Shown here piece by piece: positions 22,162 to 34,440 of a stretch of 64,000 bases of DNA. A program made the translations under genes and the position numbers. The DNA lies in the NCBI GenBank assembly GCA_944739405.2, contig OX123190.2:22418807-22482806 (forward strand), in the 5' to 3' direction. Every line of letters begins with the position of its first letter. Position 1 is the stretch's first letter. Below the pieces are notes generated by a model. It searched no databases, was not told the origin of the DNA, and was given only the letters and a program-made list of their open reading frames with translations. The stretch comes from Euclidia mi (taxonomy: Eukaryota > Arthropoda > Insecta > Lepidoptera > Erebidae).

Positions 22162-22925
22162 CGTTTGTATGCCGTATGTTGCCGCATGTATCATGTGTCG
22201 TTAAAAAGAAAGTGTTTTAACCTTATTGTCAAAATAAATTATAACGATATTGAGATATGTTACATCGGATATTTTGTATATGAGAACAAAAATTCGAATA
22301 TTTTAAACGACTACGAGATAGGTAGGTATCGCAAAAACTGCATATTTGTATAACATCATCTAGATTCAATTGCTGACGAATTTTACAAAGTGATGAGGTT
22401 TTTATGAAATTATTGTAAAGTAGACTTTAAGTCTAGTAGTATATTTTTAAGATTTTTTGTATTATTTTCTTATTTTTATTTGATTTTGAATATTTAACCG
22501 ATTTAAATCAATATATTTCTAGTGATAAAATTGCATTATAAGTAGATATCGGGTGTTAAAGGCAGCTTACCACTTAATAAAAAGGTGTAAATTGATAAGT
22601 ATTTATAGTTGGCAGACTTTATAATACTTATCAATGTTGGTATCCACATTATTGGCGATAAACTCGTCGACAAAATAAGCGGTTTTATTAAATTTGTAAA
22701 AGCCTGTCAGTCATTATCTAGATGGAAGCTTTATTTCATAGAAACAGATAATAACTAAATTGAAGTTTGGATATCATATTATGTATCTGACTGCAGGGTT
22801 GGCGTAGTAAGTAGTTTAAGCGGCCTTTTAACACTGTGCTACGAGTTTTTTGATAATTAACTTACAAGTATATTATAGATACAATTTATAATCAAAGCTT
22901 TAGTTGTGGCTACGATTCCCCATCA

Positions 22926-24002
22926 GACAACATTTTGTATGATCCATACATTTTTGTTTCGAGTCTGGATGTTAATTTTTTCCGTTGGTTGTATATTTGT
23001 ATAAGCCCACGTGATACAGCATGTATTCCTAGTGCGGGAGTTGTCTTGAATAAACTGAAGTCCAAAAATGTCGAACACTACTTGCTAACAAGCAATGCAG
23101 ACTGAAAAGTATGCTTCAAAGCACAGGCATCGTTTGGCAAAAACTTAGGATTCTAAGAAACTGTATATTCCACATGTAGGAGATGTAGCAATCAATTTTG
23201 CAGATCGATAGCTTTGTTTGAAAAATAACGATGTCAAACTGAATACCTGCAACTTTTTAGTTAGCTTACACAAGTGGCTCACTGCAGAGTGGTAGTTGTT
23301 ATCATAGAGACATAGAATATAAAGTACGTTATGAACATCAAAGTAAGATAACATACTGCTCCTCAAAATAAACTTTTGAATCGTATGCTCCGTATCCGTG
23401 GCACATAGCGCAATGTTATATAGCTTATTATATTTCTCAATAATTGAGCTACCTATGTATAAAAAATAATTATTGAAATCGCACCAATAGTTTCTGAGAT
23501 TAGCGAGTACAACCCAACAAACAAACTCGGCAGTTTTATATTATTAGTATTGATGAATTCTAAGATGACTGCCTTACAGATGCTACAATCTTGCTAGTCT
23601 CACTAGTATGATATGAGGTTTATAATGTAAAAGTATGTGAGGATGGATGGATGGACATTTCATGCCAAAACTATTTATCAAAATTACATGAAACTTTGCG
23701 ATAGTATACATTGTACATCAGAGTAACACATGAGTTGCCGTTTGTTGCGATAACCGACACCCACGTGCCTGAGGCTGTGGGCTTATTCTAGTAGTCATAT
23801 AATACGAGGTCTTTATGAATGGTCTGAATAGGTACAGTATGATCTCAACATAAGCTTCTTCATGAATATTTGAAAAAATAAGTTTATAAACTAAAACCCG
23901 GCTACGTAAAAAAGAGGGTCTAAAAAGGTCGAAACAAGAAAATAGCTCATTCATATTAAGTACAGTAATGCTCAAGCTAGAGCCGTGGTCGCACCTATTG
24001 TA
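22926..24002. other. intron 2 spacer with SINE-tail relic
   Basis: 22980-23046 (CCGTTGGTTGTATATTTGTA ... CCTAGTGCGGGAG) matches the tail of the SINE at 51585-51775 in inverted orientation. The rest is AT-rich. Minus frames at 23145-23366 and 23718-24062 have no domain. Confidence 0.45.
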
Positions 24003-24316
24003 TACCTTTTTTTTATGGTAATAGGCGGCAAACGAGCAGACGGATTGCCTGATGGTAAGCAATTACCGCCACCCATGGACACAAACAACACCACAGGAGT
24101 CACAAGTGCGTTACCGCCCCTTGGGGTTGGGAAAAGGGATAGGATGAGGAGTGGGATCAGGAAGAAGGGATAGGGGATAGGGCCTCCGGAACTCTCACTC
24201 ACCGAACGAAACGCAACAGCTTAGGTACTGTTACTTTACGTCGATTTTCTGTGAGAGGGTAGTACTTCCCCGGTCGAGCCGGCCCATTCATGCTGAAATC
24301 AGCAAGGCTCTACTAC
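24003..24316 (+). repeat. interspersed repeat, copy 2
   Basis: Second full-length copy of the family at 8691-9005. Its right end (AATCAGCAAGGCTCTACTAC, 24297-24316) is followed by a perfect inverted copy of itself, forming the palindrome described separately. Confidence 0.8.
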
Positions 24317-24341
24317 CTTGAGTAGTAGAGCCTTGCTGATT
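24297..24341. repeat. perfect palindrome, 20-bp arms, 5-nt loop
   Basis: Arms 24297-24316 and 24322-24341, loop CTTGA. The left arm is the last 20 bases of the interspersed repeat. The copy at 8986-9005 has no right arm, so the right arm is an added inverted duplicate. Confidence 0.92.
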
Positions 24342-26059
24342 GACCTAATGTTAGTGCCAGAAATACTAACCTGCATTAAACAAACATGGCATTTCTGTAC
24401 TTAATATGATTAAGCTATTTTTTTGTTTCGACTTTTTTGGACCCTGTTTTTTACGTAGTCGAGTTTTAGTTTTTAATCTTATTTTTTCATTTAATCTGTG
24501 GGCACGTAAACTAACCGTGCAATATTCACATTTTCATATGTAAAGGAAGAATGAAATAAAAATCTGTAATGCAAAGCGTCTGAACCACGCGAGTTTTAAG
24601 TACAACCGCGTTTTAAACTTATATTTTGACTAAAGCTATTAAATAATACTAATAATTATATGTTCATATTTGTAATGTGCTCACCAATGCCTTTCTTTTG
24701 ATACCAAATACGCATGATTATCTCAGTTTAAATTTACTTGGTTGTAATCTGGGGTATTTATTCCGTAATAGTAAATTTAGATAACATTTATATAGGCGAT
24801 GTCATCTGGCCTTTCTTTATGAATCTATTGACACCCCATTTATTAAAATCGGTTTAGTAGTTTAGGCGCTACGGTGGAACATATAAACATACATACGTAC
24901 ATAGACTGCCAAAAACGTTACCCTTCCTTTTGGCTTTGCCGCAGTCGGGTACAAACTGAGATTCGATCAACTAGACACATCAATTTATTACTGGTAAGTT
25001 AAAAGATCGACTGTGTTGATTATAATTACTTTCATCGTATTTGTGATGTTCTGTTCTATATTATTTGTATACATAAAATTATTTAATTACTAAATGACAG
25101 ACAGACAACGCCCAGACGAAACTATTGGATACAAAAAGCTTCAACTCAGAATGTATGATTCTTAGTTAGCGTAAGGGTGCACTAAGAAATGTTTTTCTGA
25201 AAATGCCCATGGAATCTGGCAGAAACGCCTAAATTTAAGTAAAATGTGTGGGCGTAGCCGTAGGCATCCCCTAGTAATGCACAATTTGAGACTGATCTGT
25301 CAAATCGGAGCAGGTAGATTGAACATCTACAAATCAAGGGAACGAAAAACTAAATCGTTCAAATCATTTGTTGCTGCAATGAAATCAGTGTTCGGATGCC
25401 ATATTCAATTTCGGTACTCTGAGCGCAAGCAGAATGCTTTGCGGGTGTGCCAATATCATCATAGTGCGTATTAGATATCTTTAATCTATGAACACACACA
25501 TGACAAAGAGATGAGTTGTTTGCGACTATATTTGTGTATATTTGTGAGTACCTCATCGCTCAAAATCGAGGCCGAAACGTGTAATGTATGTCACACGCCA
25601 ATACCTACTTATAAGAGACGAATAACCTTGAATTTAGCCGCAAATAATTCAGCCACAAACTTGTATTTTATTCAATATTTTTTAACCAAAGTGCCGGATC
25701 AGACGTCTGGAGTTGTTCGTGCCTGATTACAAAGGAGGCATGACACACAAATTAAAAGAGCCTCTTCAAAGCTTACTATGCAGAAACTGCGACTATCAAC
25801 CCCTCTGATTCGAAAAAAAGGAAAATAACAAGATGATTTCACGTCGTAACAACGGTGCGATATTAAAGTCCGATTTATAGTCTGCTATATAGTCATATCT
25901 AAATAAGTCTTTTTCGATATTTGCCTTAGGTTTTACTATTATAAAAGTATTGGACACCACAGGTAGGTAGGCTAAGTACCTACATTGTATTTTTTGGGTT
26001 AACGCGGATGTTTTCGCATAGAAATCAAACGGTTTACGGATTCTACCCCGATGTATTGT
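24342..26059. other. intron 2 spacer with LINE-tail fragments
   Basis: 24830-24960 (AAAATCGGTTTAGTAGTTTA ... CTTTGCCGCAGTCGGGTA) and 25080-25280 (ending GCGTAGCCGTAGGCATCCCC) have the form of lepidopteran non-LTR 3' tails. No frame in this stretch has a recognisable domain. Confidence 0.45.
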
Positions 26060-26156
26060 TTTTGAATATATTACGTTTAAACCGAATAATCTAGAAACCA
26101 CATTATTTATTGGTATCCAACGTTTCGATTTCTTTGCAGGCATCGTAGTCACGGAT
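26060..26156 (+). repeat. solitary Penelope terminal-repeat relic
   Basis: Resembles the inner part of 11291-11433. AAACCGAATAATCTAGAAAC here compares with AAACCGAATGGTCTAGAAAC there, followed by a CAACGTTTC / CGACGTTTC word and TTTGCAGG / TTTACAGG. It is a diverged fragment of the same family without a partner. Confidence 0.6.
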
Positions 26157-26235
26157 TGGTCTATGTGGATAGCCTTGAAGGAGGCCTATGTCCAGCAGTG
26201 GACGTCTTTCGACTGATGATGATGATCGTAGACAA
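26157..26235 (+). repeat. RTE-like LINE 3' tail with (GAT)n
   Basis: GGAGGCCTATGTCCAGCAGT followed by GGACGTC and a short TGATGATGATGAT run is the conserved 3' end of lepidopteran RTE-like LINEs. Only the tail is present, the product of a strongly 5'-truncated insertion. A reverse-complement example lies at 32020-32100. Confidence 0.6.
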
Positions 26236-26394
26236 CGAAAGACTCAAGTGATAAAAAAAAAGTGACATGAATTTATCTTTGTAGAAGTTTGATTTCAATA
26301 GTAATCCATTGTTAATTACTAGTGTTATTTACACATTATTAAATGCTAACTTAAAACTAAACTAAAAACATCATATCTAAATATTTATACTGAC

Positions 26395-26554
26395 TTGGAT
26401 TTTACTCAGTGAACTGAAGTGCCCCTTGAAGTGCTTCAGACTCGTAGAATTGATAAGTTCTAAGAATAAGAGCCCGGGGTAGTGGTACTGCAGTCGCGCC
26501 ACGTTGAGGCAGTCGCCGGGCCAGTCCACTAGACGCAAATGTGTTATCTCCCAT
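26395..26554 (-). CDS. exon 2 of LRR protein gene
   Basis: A 160-base minus-strand exon. The acceptor reads TTGTTTTGTAG to the right of 26554, and the donor GTCAGT lies left of 26395. The first base completes the codon left open by exon 1, and 53 full codons follow, ending in phase 0. The translation has leucine-rich spacing: EITHLRLVDWPGDCLNVARL, then PGLLFLELINSTSLKHF and FSSLSKIQ, which runs straight into the exon-3 repeat. One cysteine and an NST glycosylation sequon fit an extracellular protein. An alternative donor (GTAAAA, twelve bases upstream in the gene) would shorten the exon by four codons and remains possible. The exon is far more GC-rich than its flanks. Confidence 0.85.
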
Positions 26555-26611
26555 CTACAAAACAAGAAAAAAATATCATATAGGGTTTTTCTATGCATAA
26601 ATACGTATTAT

Positions 26612-27872
26612 ATCGGGTCTCAGTTAGGCACTTTTAAAAATTGGTTTTTTTTTTCATGCAAGTGGCAATTCTAAAATTTGACAGGTGTCACAACTGTTTA
26701 TTCCGATTATTAAAATTGGAGCGCTTTTCGAAAGAACAACGCGTTATAATTGAAAATGAGGAAAGTTACACTGAAACCGCTCGCAAACTTCGCCAAATTT
26801 TCAGCCGAGAAAGTGCACCTAATGTGTCCACCATTCGAAGAGTGGTCAAAAATTTGAAGAAACTGGGTCAATTATGGATAATAAGAATCCTTTGCGTCAA
26901 CGTACCGGTCGGTCTCTTGAAAACATTGTTGCTGAAAACGAGAGTGTTGCCGAAAACCCACAAACATCAATTCGTCATCGTTCTCAACAACTTCAAATTT
27001 CACGAAGCACTACGCAGAGAATTTTGACTAAAGACCTCCACCTTCATGCGTACAAGATTCAGTTTACTCAGGAGCTCAAACCAGCAGACCACGGCAAGCG
27101 CCAGCAATTCGTTTAATGGGAAATGGAGCTAAGTGAAGTCGATGCCAATTTTACGAAAAAAGAATGGGTTTGTGAGTACACAAAATTGTCGAATTTGGGA
27201 CGCAGAAAATCCTCATGCAATCCATGAGAAACAAATGCACCCACAACGAATAACTGTCTGGTGCGGATTTTGGTCAGGCTAGGCGGCGTGATTAGACCTT
27301 ACATTTTTGAAAATGAGGCCGAAATTGCAGTGACTGTGAACGGCATTTGTTACAGGAATATGATAACGGATTTCTTGTGGCCTCAACTGAACGGCCTGAA
27401 TCTGGACAACATGTGGTTTCAGCAGAATGGCGCAACCTGCCACACCGCGCATGAAACAATTGACTTATTGCAGCAACGATTTCTAGAACACATTATCTCA
27501 CCAATTTCTGATGTGAACTGGCCACCAAGATCGTGCGATTTAACGCCATGCGATTTTTTTCTTTGGGGTTTTGTGAAATCTCGGGTTTATGCGAATAAGC
27601 CCGAAACGATTCCTGAGCTTAAATCGGAAATCCAACGCGTCATCGGTGAGATACAATACAGCCACATCTCTGTGCAAAAGTCATGGAAAATTTAATGAAA
27701 AGAGTAATGGCCTGTCATTGGAGCCGTGGGGGTAATTTGCCGGATATTTTATTCCAAACTTAATCAGAACATGTCTTCTTTACAATACAATAAAAATATC
27801 ACAACTCTGTCATAAAATGCTTGTATTTATTTGAAAATGATAAAGTGCACTCTTACTGAGACACCCTTTACA
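26612..27872 (+). mobile_element. mariner-family element (DD41D type), dead
   Basis: About 1.26 kb between imperfect terminal inverted repeats: GGGTCTCAGTTAGGCACTTT near 26614-26633, and the inverse of AAAGTGCACTCTTACTGAGA at 27843-27862, which differs by small indels. It encloses a single broken transposase. The size and organisation are those of Tc1/mariner elements. It sits in intron 1, 60 bases from exon 2. Confidence 0.8.
26715..27692 (+). pseudogene. DD41D mariner transposase, broken
   Basis: The N-terminal helix-turn-helix region is visible at about 26719-26870 (FSKEQRVIIENEE, then VSTIRRVVKNLKKLG). The frame then shifts to 26874-27113 (second HTH, RTGRSLENI ... STTQRIL). After stops at about 27114 and 27225 the catalytic core resumes at 27261-27692: VNGICYRNMITDFLWPQLNG, WFQQNGATCHTA and WPPRSCDLTPCDFFLWG. 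The second catalytic aspartate should precede GA in WFQQxGA, but it is asparagine here. Counting to the aspartate of PCDFFLW gives 41 intervening residues, the DD41D (rosa-like) spacing. The first catalytic region is scrambled near 27150. The copy cannot make an active transposase. Confidence 0.85.
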
Positions 27873-30061
27873 TAGAAACACCCAGATCAAAACAAACATC
27901 CATGTTTACGAAACACAAATGTTTGAATTAGCGGGCATCGAACCCGCAACCCTCGTGCGGCGTGACAGTCGTTTACACTCTTGCTATGCCAACGGGTCGT
28001 CTGCAATCGCAATGCTCTCAGAGTCATTAAGTGACGACAAGTGCAAACAAAAATGTGACGACAAAATGCAGTTGCGATCTAATCTCAGTGTCATATCTAT
28101 GTCATAATGAATGGTATCCTTCCATAATTAACTGCTATTTGTATAACGTCGAATCAAATATTAGTTTAATGACATTGATTTAGCATAATACCAATAGTGA
28201 ATAAATTCAAAATCTAGTAGCCTTTCGTTCAATATACCTAGAGTGTCAACGTCAGATAAAATACAAAAATTGGCCTTCTGGTGTAACTTGTGCCGAAAGT
28301 CGAGGCTAACGATATGTTTCCTTTATTTCAAATAATCGATTTAGACGCGGTACATAAATATTACTACGCTCAAAAAGCGTCTACTCTTGACGTTTCTTAT
28401 AGATCCGACTAAAACGTTGGCAGAGAGCTTCACTTAAAAAAGCTCCCGTCCTTTGAAGGGCAAGACACTACTGTCATCTGTCCTGTTTCTTGTCTAAAGA
28501 CTAAAATTGTAAGGACATGCCACAGGCCTTCAGGTAGCCTATAAATTATAAATCCCAATACCAGAGTTAGCCACACATCCACACGAAAAACAAAAGAAAG
28601 AAGATTCTACAATCTTCTTCATGAATATCTGATCTTTCTGTGCAATTGTGCATTTTCGCTCGAAACTCTGACTATAAAAGACAAAGAAGATTATCAATAG
28701 CAGCGGCGACCAGCACTTTGGTGACTGCATCAATAGTTCCTTGCATACAAAGCTAACATATTGGTAACGACTTCGAACTTTCAATTGCTGCAGCTAAATT
28801 GTGCGATTAACAATTGTGTCGCTACTAATATAAAATCGTACTTTGGTATCCAAAATGTGACTAGATCACGCTATTGTGTTTTAATGTTCAGCAGATGATA
28901 ATGGTAGACGTAACGTGTGTTTTCCAGCCCTTAGCTTATTAAAGCTTGGACTAAGTTCAACATTAACCGACTGATACTTAAGGGCTATTTGCACACGACA
29001 TTTTACAAAATATACACCATATGTTTTCTTAAGTATAATCTGTATGTATGAAATTCTTGCGTCACTGGTGGACAGACAAAGCATAGCCAAAACAATTGGA
29101 CGAAAAAGGTGTAATTTGTATGTATGTTCCTTGTAGAAAGGATTTCCTGAAATTCCTGAGGAATCGGGCAGAATCCGATAAATTGAAATAAAATGTGCAG
29201 GCGTAGCTGCATGGATGCAATGCATGGCATCCTCTAGTTTAAGATAAAACAGTATATTTTTAATAAGATTTTTACAGAATAGTAGTAGTCCATGGTAAGA
29301 ACTTTTTAGTTACGAAGTCTGCACTTTTCCAAACTTGTTTGTAGTCTAAAACAAACTCCGAAGTAAAAAAAACTTATACACCCTCTATCCAAAGTTCGCA
29401 GAATAAGTTTATCACAACATCACGGTGGCATTATGGAAAGAGTTACTTAGAAGTAAATTATAGTCAATCATGATTTTCATCTCCAAATTTTTAATTTTAT
29501 ATATTTTTACCACCCTGGCTAGACGGGTCGATATACGGTTTGAAGAAGAATTTTCCACCTCTGCACAAAGATTTTTATTTGCTTCTTTCCTTCTTTTGTC
29601 AGTCGCCTCTTCCGACTCCTACAGAGTGAAATGACGCTTTGGTATCTATCTTAGAGACACTTCGTATTCTTTATTATACGTGGATAATAACAGGGCTCAT
29701 GATTTTACCATTTATTTCATTATCATGTAGGTAGAAGGACAGACTTTTGCATTTTGACAGATTTCGTTTTATACTTCGTATCCTGACTTTCTAGTATAAC
29801 TTTTTCAGATCCACACATCCGATTTTTCATCTTACTACGTTCCTAAATGTCCAAAGTTCGTATGGCAGGATTAGATTAAATGAATTACCGTGTGGGTGGA
29901 TGGATTACTTTTATATTATCTTTCGGGGTCTTTATAGAGTACTTTTGTTTCAGGTATCCCATATTTCGGCATATTATATAGGGTGGATGGATGTTCGATT
30001 CCCTTTAACCAGGTACTAAACAGTTTTTGATGAAACCTTGCAGTATTATAATTAGTCTTTA
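27873..30061. other. intron 1 spacer with SINE and LINE relics
   Basis: 27915-28010 contains GGGCATCGAACCCGCAACC, a reversed tRNA B-box-like word from a decayed tRNA-derived SINE. 29045-29240 is an antisense LINE 3' tail related to 12659-12846. It ends at GCATCCTCTAGTTT, with GCAGGCGTAGCTGCATGGA inside. No ORF in this stretch has a recognisable domain. Confidence 0.5.
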
Positions 30062-30681
30062 TATGTCAACGGAAAATAATAAGAAAGAAATTTCCTAGGA
30101 AATTTATAAACTTCGGTAGGATTCTAAATTGTATTACTTTAACAAACATTTCCGTAAATTTATCAATTTGCGACTTCTCGTCGTAAATATATAAACTGAC
30201 CGAAATCCATTCGTAAGATTCTACACGGTTCGACCAATCACAGAAGAGCATTTAATTTTACGCTTCTTTTAAATATGGCAAATCACACACTGCTCTCTAA
30301 TTGGTCGGTCGGTGATAATAAAGGTGGCATCAGCTCAACTTAATAGGTTATGTTAGGTTTTCTTATGACTCCGTCAACTGAGCCTCATTAACATCGCTAA
30401 AGTTCCGGTTTATTCGTAAAAGTGGCGAAGAATGGCGGTGTTGCGGAAGGAAACGGAACCGTGACTTATTCAATCAATCAGAGCACACATGGCGTTCGGG
30501 TATTGCTTACGTACCTATTATTTTACGAATGAATTCGGTTTTATCAATTTACGAAAATATAGGCGTAAAATAATACAATTTACCTCTCGTTTAGAACCTA
30601 CGAAAGTTTATAAATTTCCTAGGAAATTTATTTATAAATAAATAAATTTATTTACGGTTCTTGTTATTTTACGGTGACATA
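30062..30681. mobile_element. foldback/TIR element, non-autonomous (about 620 bp)
   Basis: Outer ends are TATGTCAACGGAAAATAAT and, inverted, TATGTCACCGTAAAATAAC. Similarity continues inward for about 150 bases on each side through TTTCCTAGGAAATTTATAAA (30090-30109 and about 30611-30630), with a few small gaps. The interior (about 30220-30520) has no ORF. A TA dinucleotide is present outside both ends. It looks like a MITE with long inverted repeats; the superfamily is not assigned. Confidence 0.7.
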
Positions 30682-32869
30682 TACATCAGAATTATACATA
30701 GGCTATCTTTTATATCTACAGCCGGGACTCACGCGGGCGGTATCTAGTTTGTTTGTTTTGTTTTTCGTACGATTGTGTTGCAATCTCTAATGTTGGCGTT
30801 TCAGACCGCCCGAACGCTCCGACATGGTCTAAAGATTCTTATTCTGATCGTATCTTTGTCATTTGTATCATTGTGTAATAATCAAGTGTCAGTTCGAAAC
30901 ACGGGACGACGACGATTTCGATCCGAAATACGAGTAAGTGCGACATTCACTTTACGTAATTCACGCAATTTTTTGGAATTTCTATACGGTGAAGTATACA
31001 TGCCACAGCTCACAGGCTCGTAATCAACAACAAAGTTATTTTGGACGCGACAATTCGGCAGCAACCTAGTTCGAGCAGGTAGCCGATGTATTATAACGCA
31101 ATCTTAGTTGTTTTTGCCAATGGTGCAAATAGTTATTTTTTAGCCTTATGTACACTATTGTTTATTCAGCCGTGTATGAAATTATGTAAAACTAAATATT
31201 AGACTTTAGGCTAGTTATACCAATTTTATTAATCTAATTTAAGGCTAATTGTAGTATTTTTGAGGATAAATAAATTATTATTATTACTTATTATTATTAT
31301 TTACGACAAAACGAGATTTAATGTTGTTGGCGCATGTTATAAAGGATAATATACTTACATAACATATTCACAAGCTTAATTTTATTAATTTTCAACCCAT
31401 GAAGGCTCCTACGCTGATCCAACAAAACAAAAAAGAATACTGGCAAACAGAGAAAATAATACGAAGAATGTATCAAATCAATAAAGCCTCAAAAATATCT
31501 GAATTAATAAAAAAAATGACCTATATACTCTAAAAAGCAACAAATATATAAAAACTATGAATAAAATGCTTTTAGTGGCATTTGGTTTGGCACCGACTTC
31601 AAAAACTAAGTATTTAGTTTTTTTGGGAGAAATTCGAAAGGACATTTGAGAGGATTAGGTGTAGCCTATGTAAAAATTATTTCGTACTTTTCAGTGGCTC
31701 GATTTATTGAAGGCGGTTCTCTTTTTTTAAAAAGAAACTAATTACCTAGTTAACATTTTTGTTCTGATTTTTAAGTTTTCATATTCATTTTGTTTTTTTT
31801 TTCTTATTATTTTGCCTTCTATCTCCTATTCCTTTTCCCATCCAGGTTGGCAACGCACTTATGACTGTTCCATCTGCCCGTTTGCCTCAGCAATGAAAAA
31901 ACGAATAATTCTCTGTTTTCAGATACTAAGCGTTCTCTTCGTCCATATCGTGTTCATATTTTGATATAAATTATTGAAATTGTTTTTTTATTAAATACTC
32001 ACAAAGAATAATATTCGATGATCATTATCATTATCATCATCATCATCATCAGCCTATTGTAGCCCACTGCATTTAGGTATGTCCAATGGCACGCCATTGA
32101 GCTCGATTTCCATCTATTAAAAGCAAAATATTACTTCAATTTTTAGAACAGCCACGCAACACGCTTTATAATTATAAGACAACATCTAAAACAAGCATAT
32201 AAATAAATATAAGAGCACGATATTTTCTATAAGATTAAATTGGGAAGACGTTATAGCTTAGTGACAAAGTCCTTTATTCCAGAAAAAAAAATAGATTTTA
32301 ATTATATAACATTTAAGAATGGATCTATTTATAGATTTTCTAAAAGCTTACTTGACGTCACTTTGTAAAGGTCAGGATTACGGGAGAGGAAAACACCCAT
32401 ATAGATACATATTTGTGGCAACCCTGAGGACCGGGGAAATGTGCGGCACGCAGTTCCCAACAAGCGGTGATAAATATTAAGGCACATAATATTTACATAT
32501 CGGTTCGCTTAAGCATACACGACAATCATATACTCGTGGGCTATCCGAATGTAGAGACGTTTTATTTGATGAAATATCCAATAAAACGTCTGTGGTGAAT
32601 GTGGTGAATATCAAATTACATTTTTATGGCGATCAAGGAATGTCTCGTTCGCTGTCCATCGACGATAAGTAGATAGGCAACACATGGACAATATCGTTCT
32701 ATCTGAGTTAAGAAGGAATTATTTGTTGAACATCGAACAAAAGTTATTAGTTAGATAAATCTAAATTCAACATCATCAAATTACGATTATTTGGATAAAA
32801 TAGATAATCTGTTTTACTTCCAGATTCAGCCAGGTAACAGATTAATTAATATAGAATTACTTTTATGCG
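30682..32869. other. intron 1 spacer with repeat relics
   Basis: 30700-31300 begins with a LINE-tail word (ACTCACGCGGGCGGTATCTAG). It carries an 82-codon frame (30775-31023, no domain) and ends in AATAAATTATTATTATTA, so it may be another retroelement 3' end. 31790-31910 is a shortened inverted copy of the repeat at 8691-9005. 32020-32100 is an inverted RTE-like tail with (ATC)n. The remainder is AT-rich. Confidence 0.45.
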
Positions 32870-33112
32870 GCGATAGGAGACGTTGGTCTCGGGTTCGAAC
32901 CCCAGGTTCCCCGGGCACACACCTCTGATTTTTCGAAGTTTTATGTGTGTATCGAAAATGTTAATTATCGCTCGCCCGGTAGATGGCAATATGCTCGCCC
33001 CCAATTGCATTGGGAACGAAACATAACTGGCAAAGTATGGGTGTATAAATTCTATAATACCTCGGCCTACCCCTTCGCGGATAAAGGCGTGAAGTTATGT
33101 TAACTTTTTTTA
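32870..33112 (+). repeat. mosaic tRNA-derived SINE
   Basis: A B-box-like GGGTTCGAACCCCAG lies at about 32892-32906. A body follows (TTTTCGAAGTTTTATGTGTG, TTAATTATCGCTCGCCCGG) that matches the SINE at 45222. The end is CTACCCCTTCGCGGATAAAG plus GCGTGAAGTTATGTT, the tail used by the other SINE family here (42660, 46617, 56401). Two SINE families are therefore combined. Confidence 0.65.
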
Positions 33113-33229
33113 AACGATTGAAAATCAGGCCTTGGGAAGCTACGCCAAAAAGATAACAAGGTATAAATAATATTCGGTTTGATTCAGGCAAGTACCTCAA
33201 ACCTTATTATATACTAGAGGACGCCAGCA

Positions 33230-33425
33230 GCTACGCCTGCATTTTTTTTAAATTTACCCGTTTTGGCCGATCCCGTGGGCATTTCGGGAAATCCCTCCTT
33301 AGTGCATCCCTACGGTCCCCAAGAAACATACATGCCAAATTTCAGCTTCCTGTGCCCAATAGTTTCGGCTGTAGCGTGTCTGTCAGTCAGTCAGTAACGC
33401 AAGGATTTTATATATTAAGATTATC
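33230..33425 (+). repeat. LINE 3'-tail repeat, copy 2
   Basis: Collinear with 12659-12846 and less decayed. It starts CAGCTACGCCTGCA and ends in TATATATTAAGATTATC. Confidence 0.7.
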
Positions 33426-34440
33426 ATCTTTCTTTACTTCTATCAAAGGTATGGTAATGAAAACATTCCTGTTTAATAGCAAGTTATATACAATATCTCA
33501 TGCAGGGCATTTCAATGAAACGGTATTGCCTTTGTAAGTAAATATGACGATTCATACCGAATGTAATAGCCGGACAAACTTGCATGTCCGAGACGAGTAC
33601 AGAGCTACTAAGGGAGCGTTCAGACTTAGTATTCATGAGTTCTATCGAACAAGCCAAGGGTTATTTGATAAATAGTCACCTATAACCAAGATAATACTAC
33701 ATTGGAGTATTGTAGACCCGTAACAGCCAGTAATGTGATCCCTTAAAACGTTGACCTATGATATAACTTCACGAGATCGCTATTAAATTTTACAAGTCTT
33801 ACATTTTTACTATGCCAACATCGCCGCTTTCAACAAACTTGGACAGAATAGATCAAACATTTGCTTAAATCAGAACGTTCATTCGACGGTATCGACAGTG
33901 CAAACGCGGCTTAAGACATTGTTTATTGCGGAAATATGCAAATCTATCGATAGAATGTCTTGTCCGTGGAACTTTTGATGCAAATGCCTGGAGCAATGAA
34001 ATATGAACCTCGGAAATACGTTTCATTTCATATACCTAGTCATGTTTCTTGGCTTTTACTCTACTTACCACTACTACTAGTAAGATATTGTCTGTGCAAA
34101 TATTTGTACAATATTAATTCCTTAATTATCAGCTTTCATCAGTCAATTCAATGGTTGAACTTTTCTACATCTTAGATACCTATCTAATAATAAAAAATAA
34201 GTACCAATTATTTTAAGATAAGGTTGCACTTATTATGGTATGCACAATATTACAGACAAAGCGAGGCTTCATAAGTACCTTTGCTTGCGTTCAACGACCT
34301 AATTATATACAACAGAATACATAGATGAGCAAGGAAGTTAAACATCGTAAAATAAAAAAACATCAAAAGCGCGAAGCGAGACAAGGCAAAGCATTGCTAA
34401 CAAAAAAAAAACTAAAAGAAAAACAATAATAATTCTTAAG
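33426..34440. other. intron 1 spacer
   Basis: AT-rich. Frames at 33352-33537 and 33960-34175 have no recognisable domain. I see no exon and no complete element. Confidence 0.4.

Larger units (their letters stand above)
14875..22925. repeat. tandem unit, copy 2 with nested insertions
   Basis: Same ends as copy 1. Segments 14875-15039, 18782-19130 and 21781-22925 match copy 1 at near identity (for example GAGGTTTTT versus GAGGCTTTT, and GCAGGTTGC versus GCAAGTTGC). It is longer because it retains the RT part of the LINE plus an unassigned block (19131-21780), and because a full-length RTE element landed in the LINE 3' UTR. It may be the ancestral form from which copy 1 arose by internal deletion, or the two may be alternative haplotypes joined in assembly. 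Confidence 0.85.
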
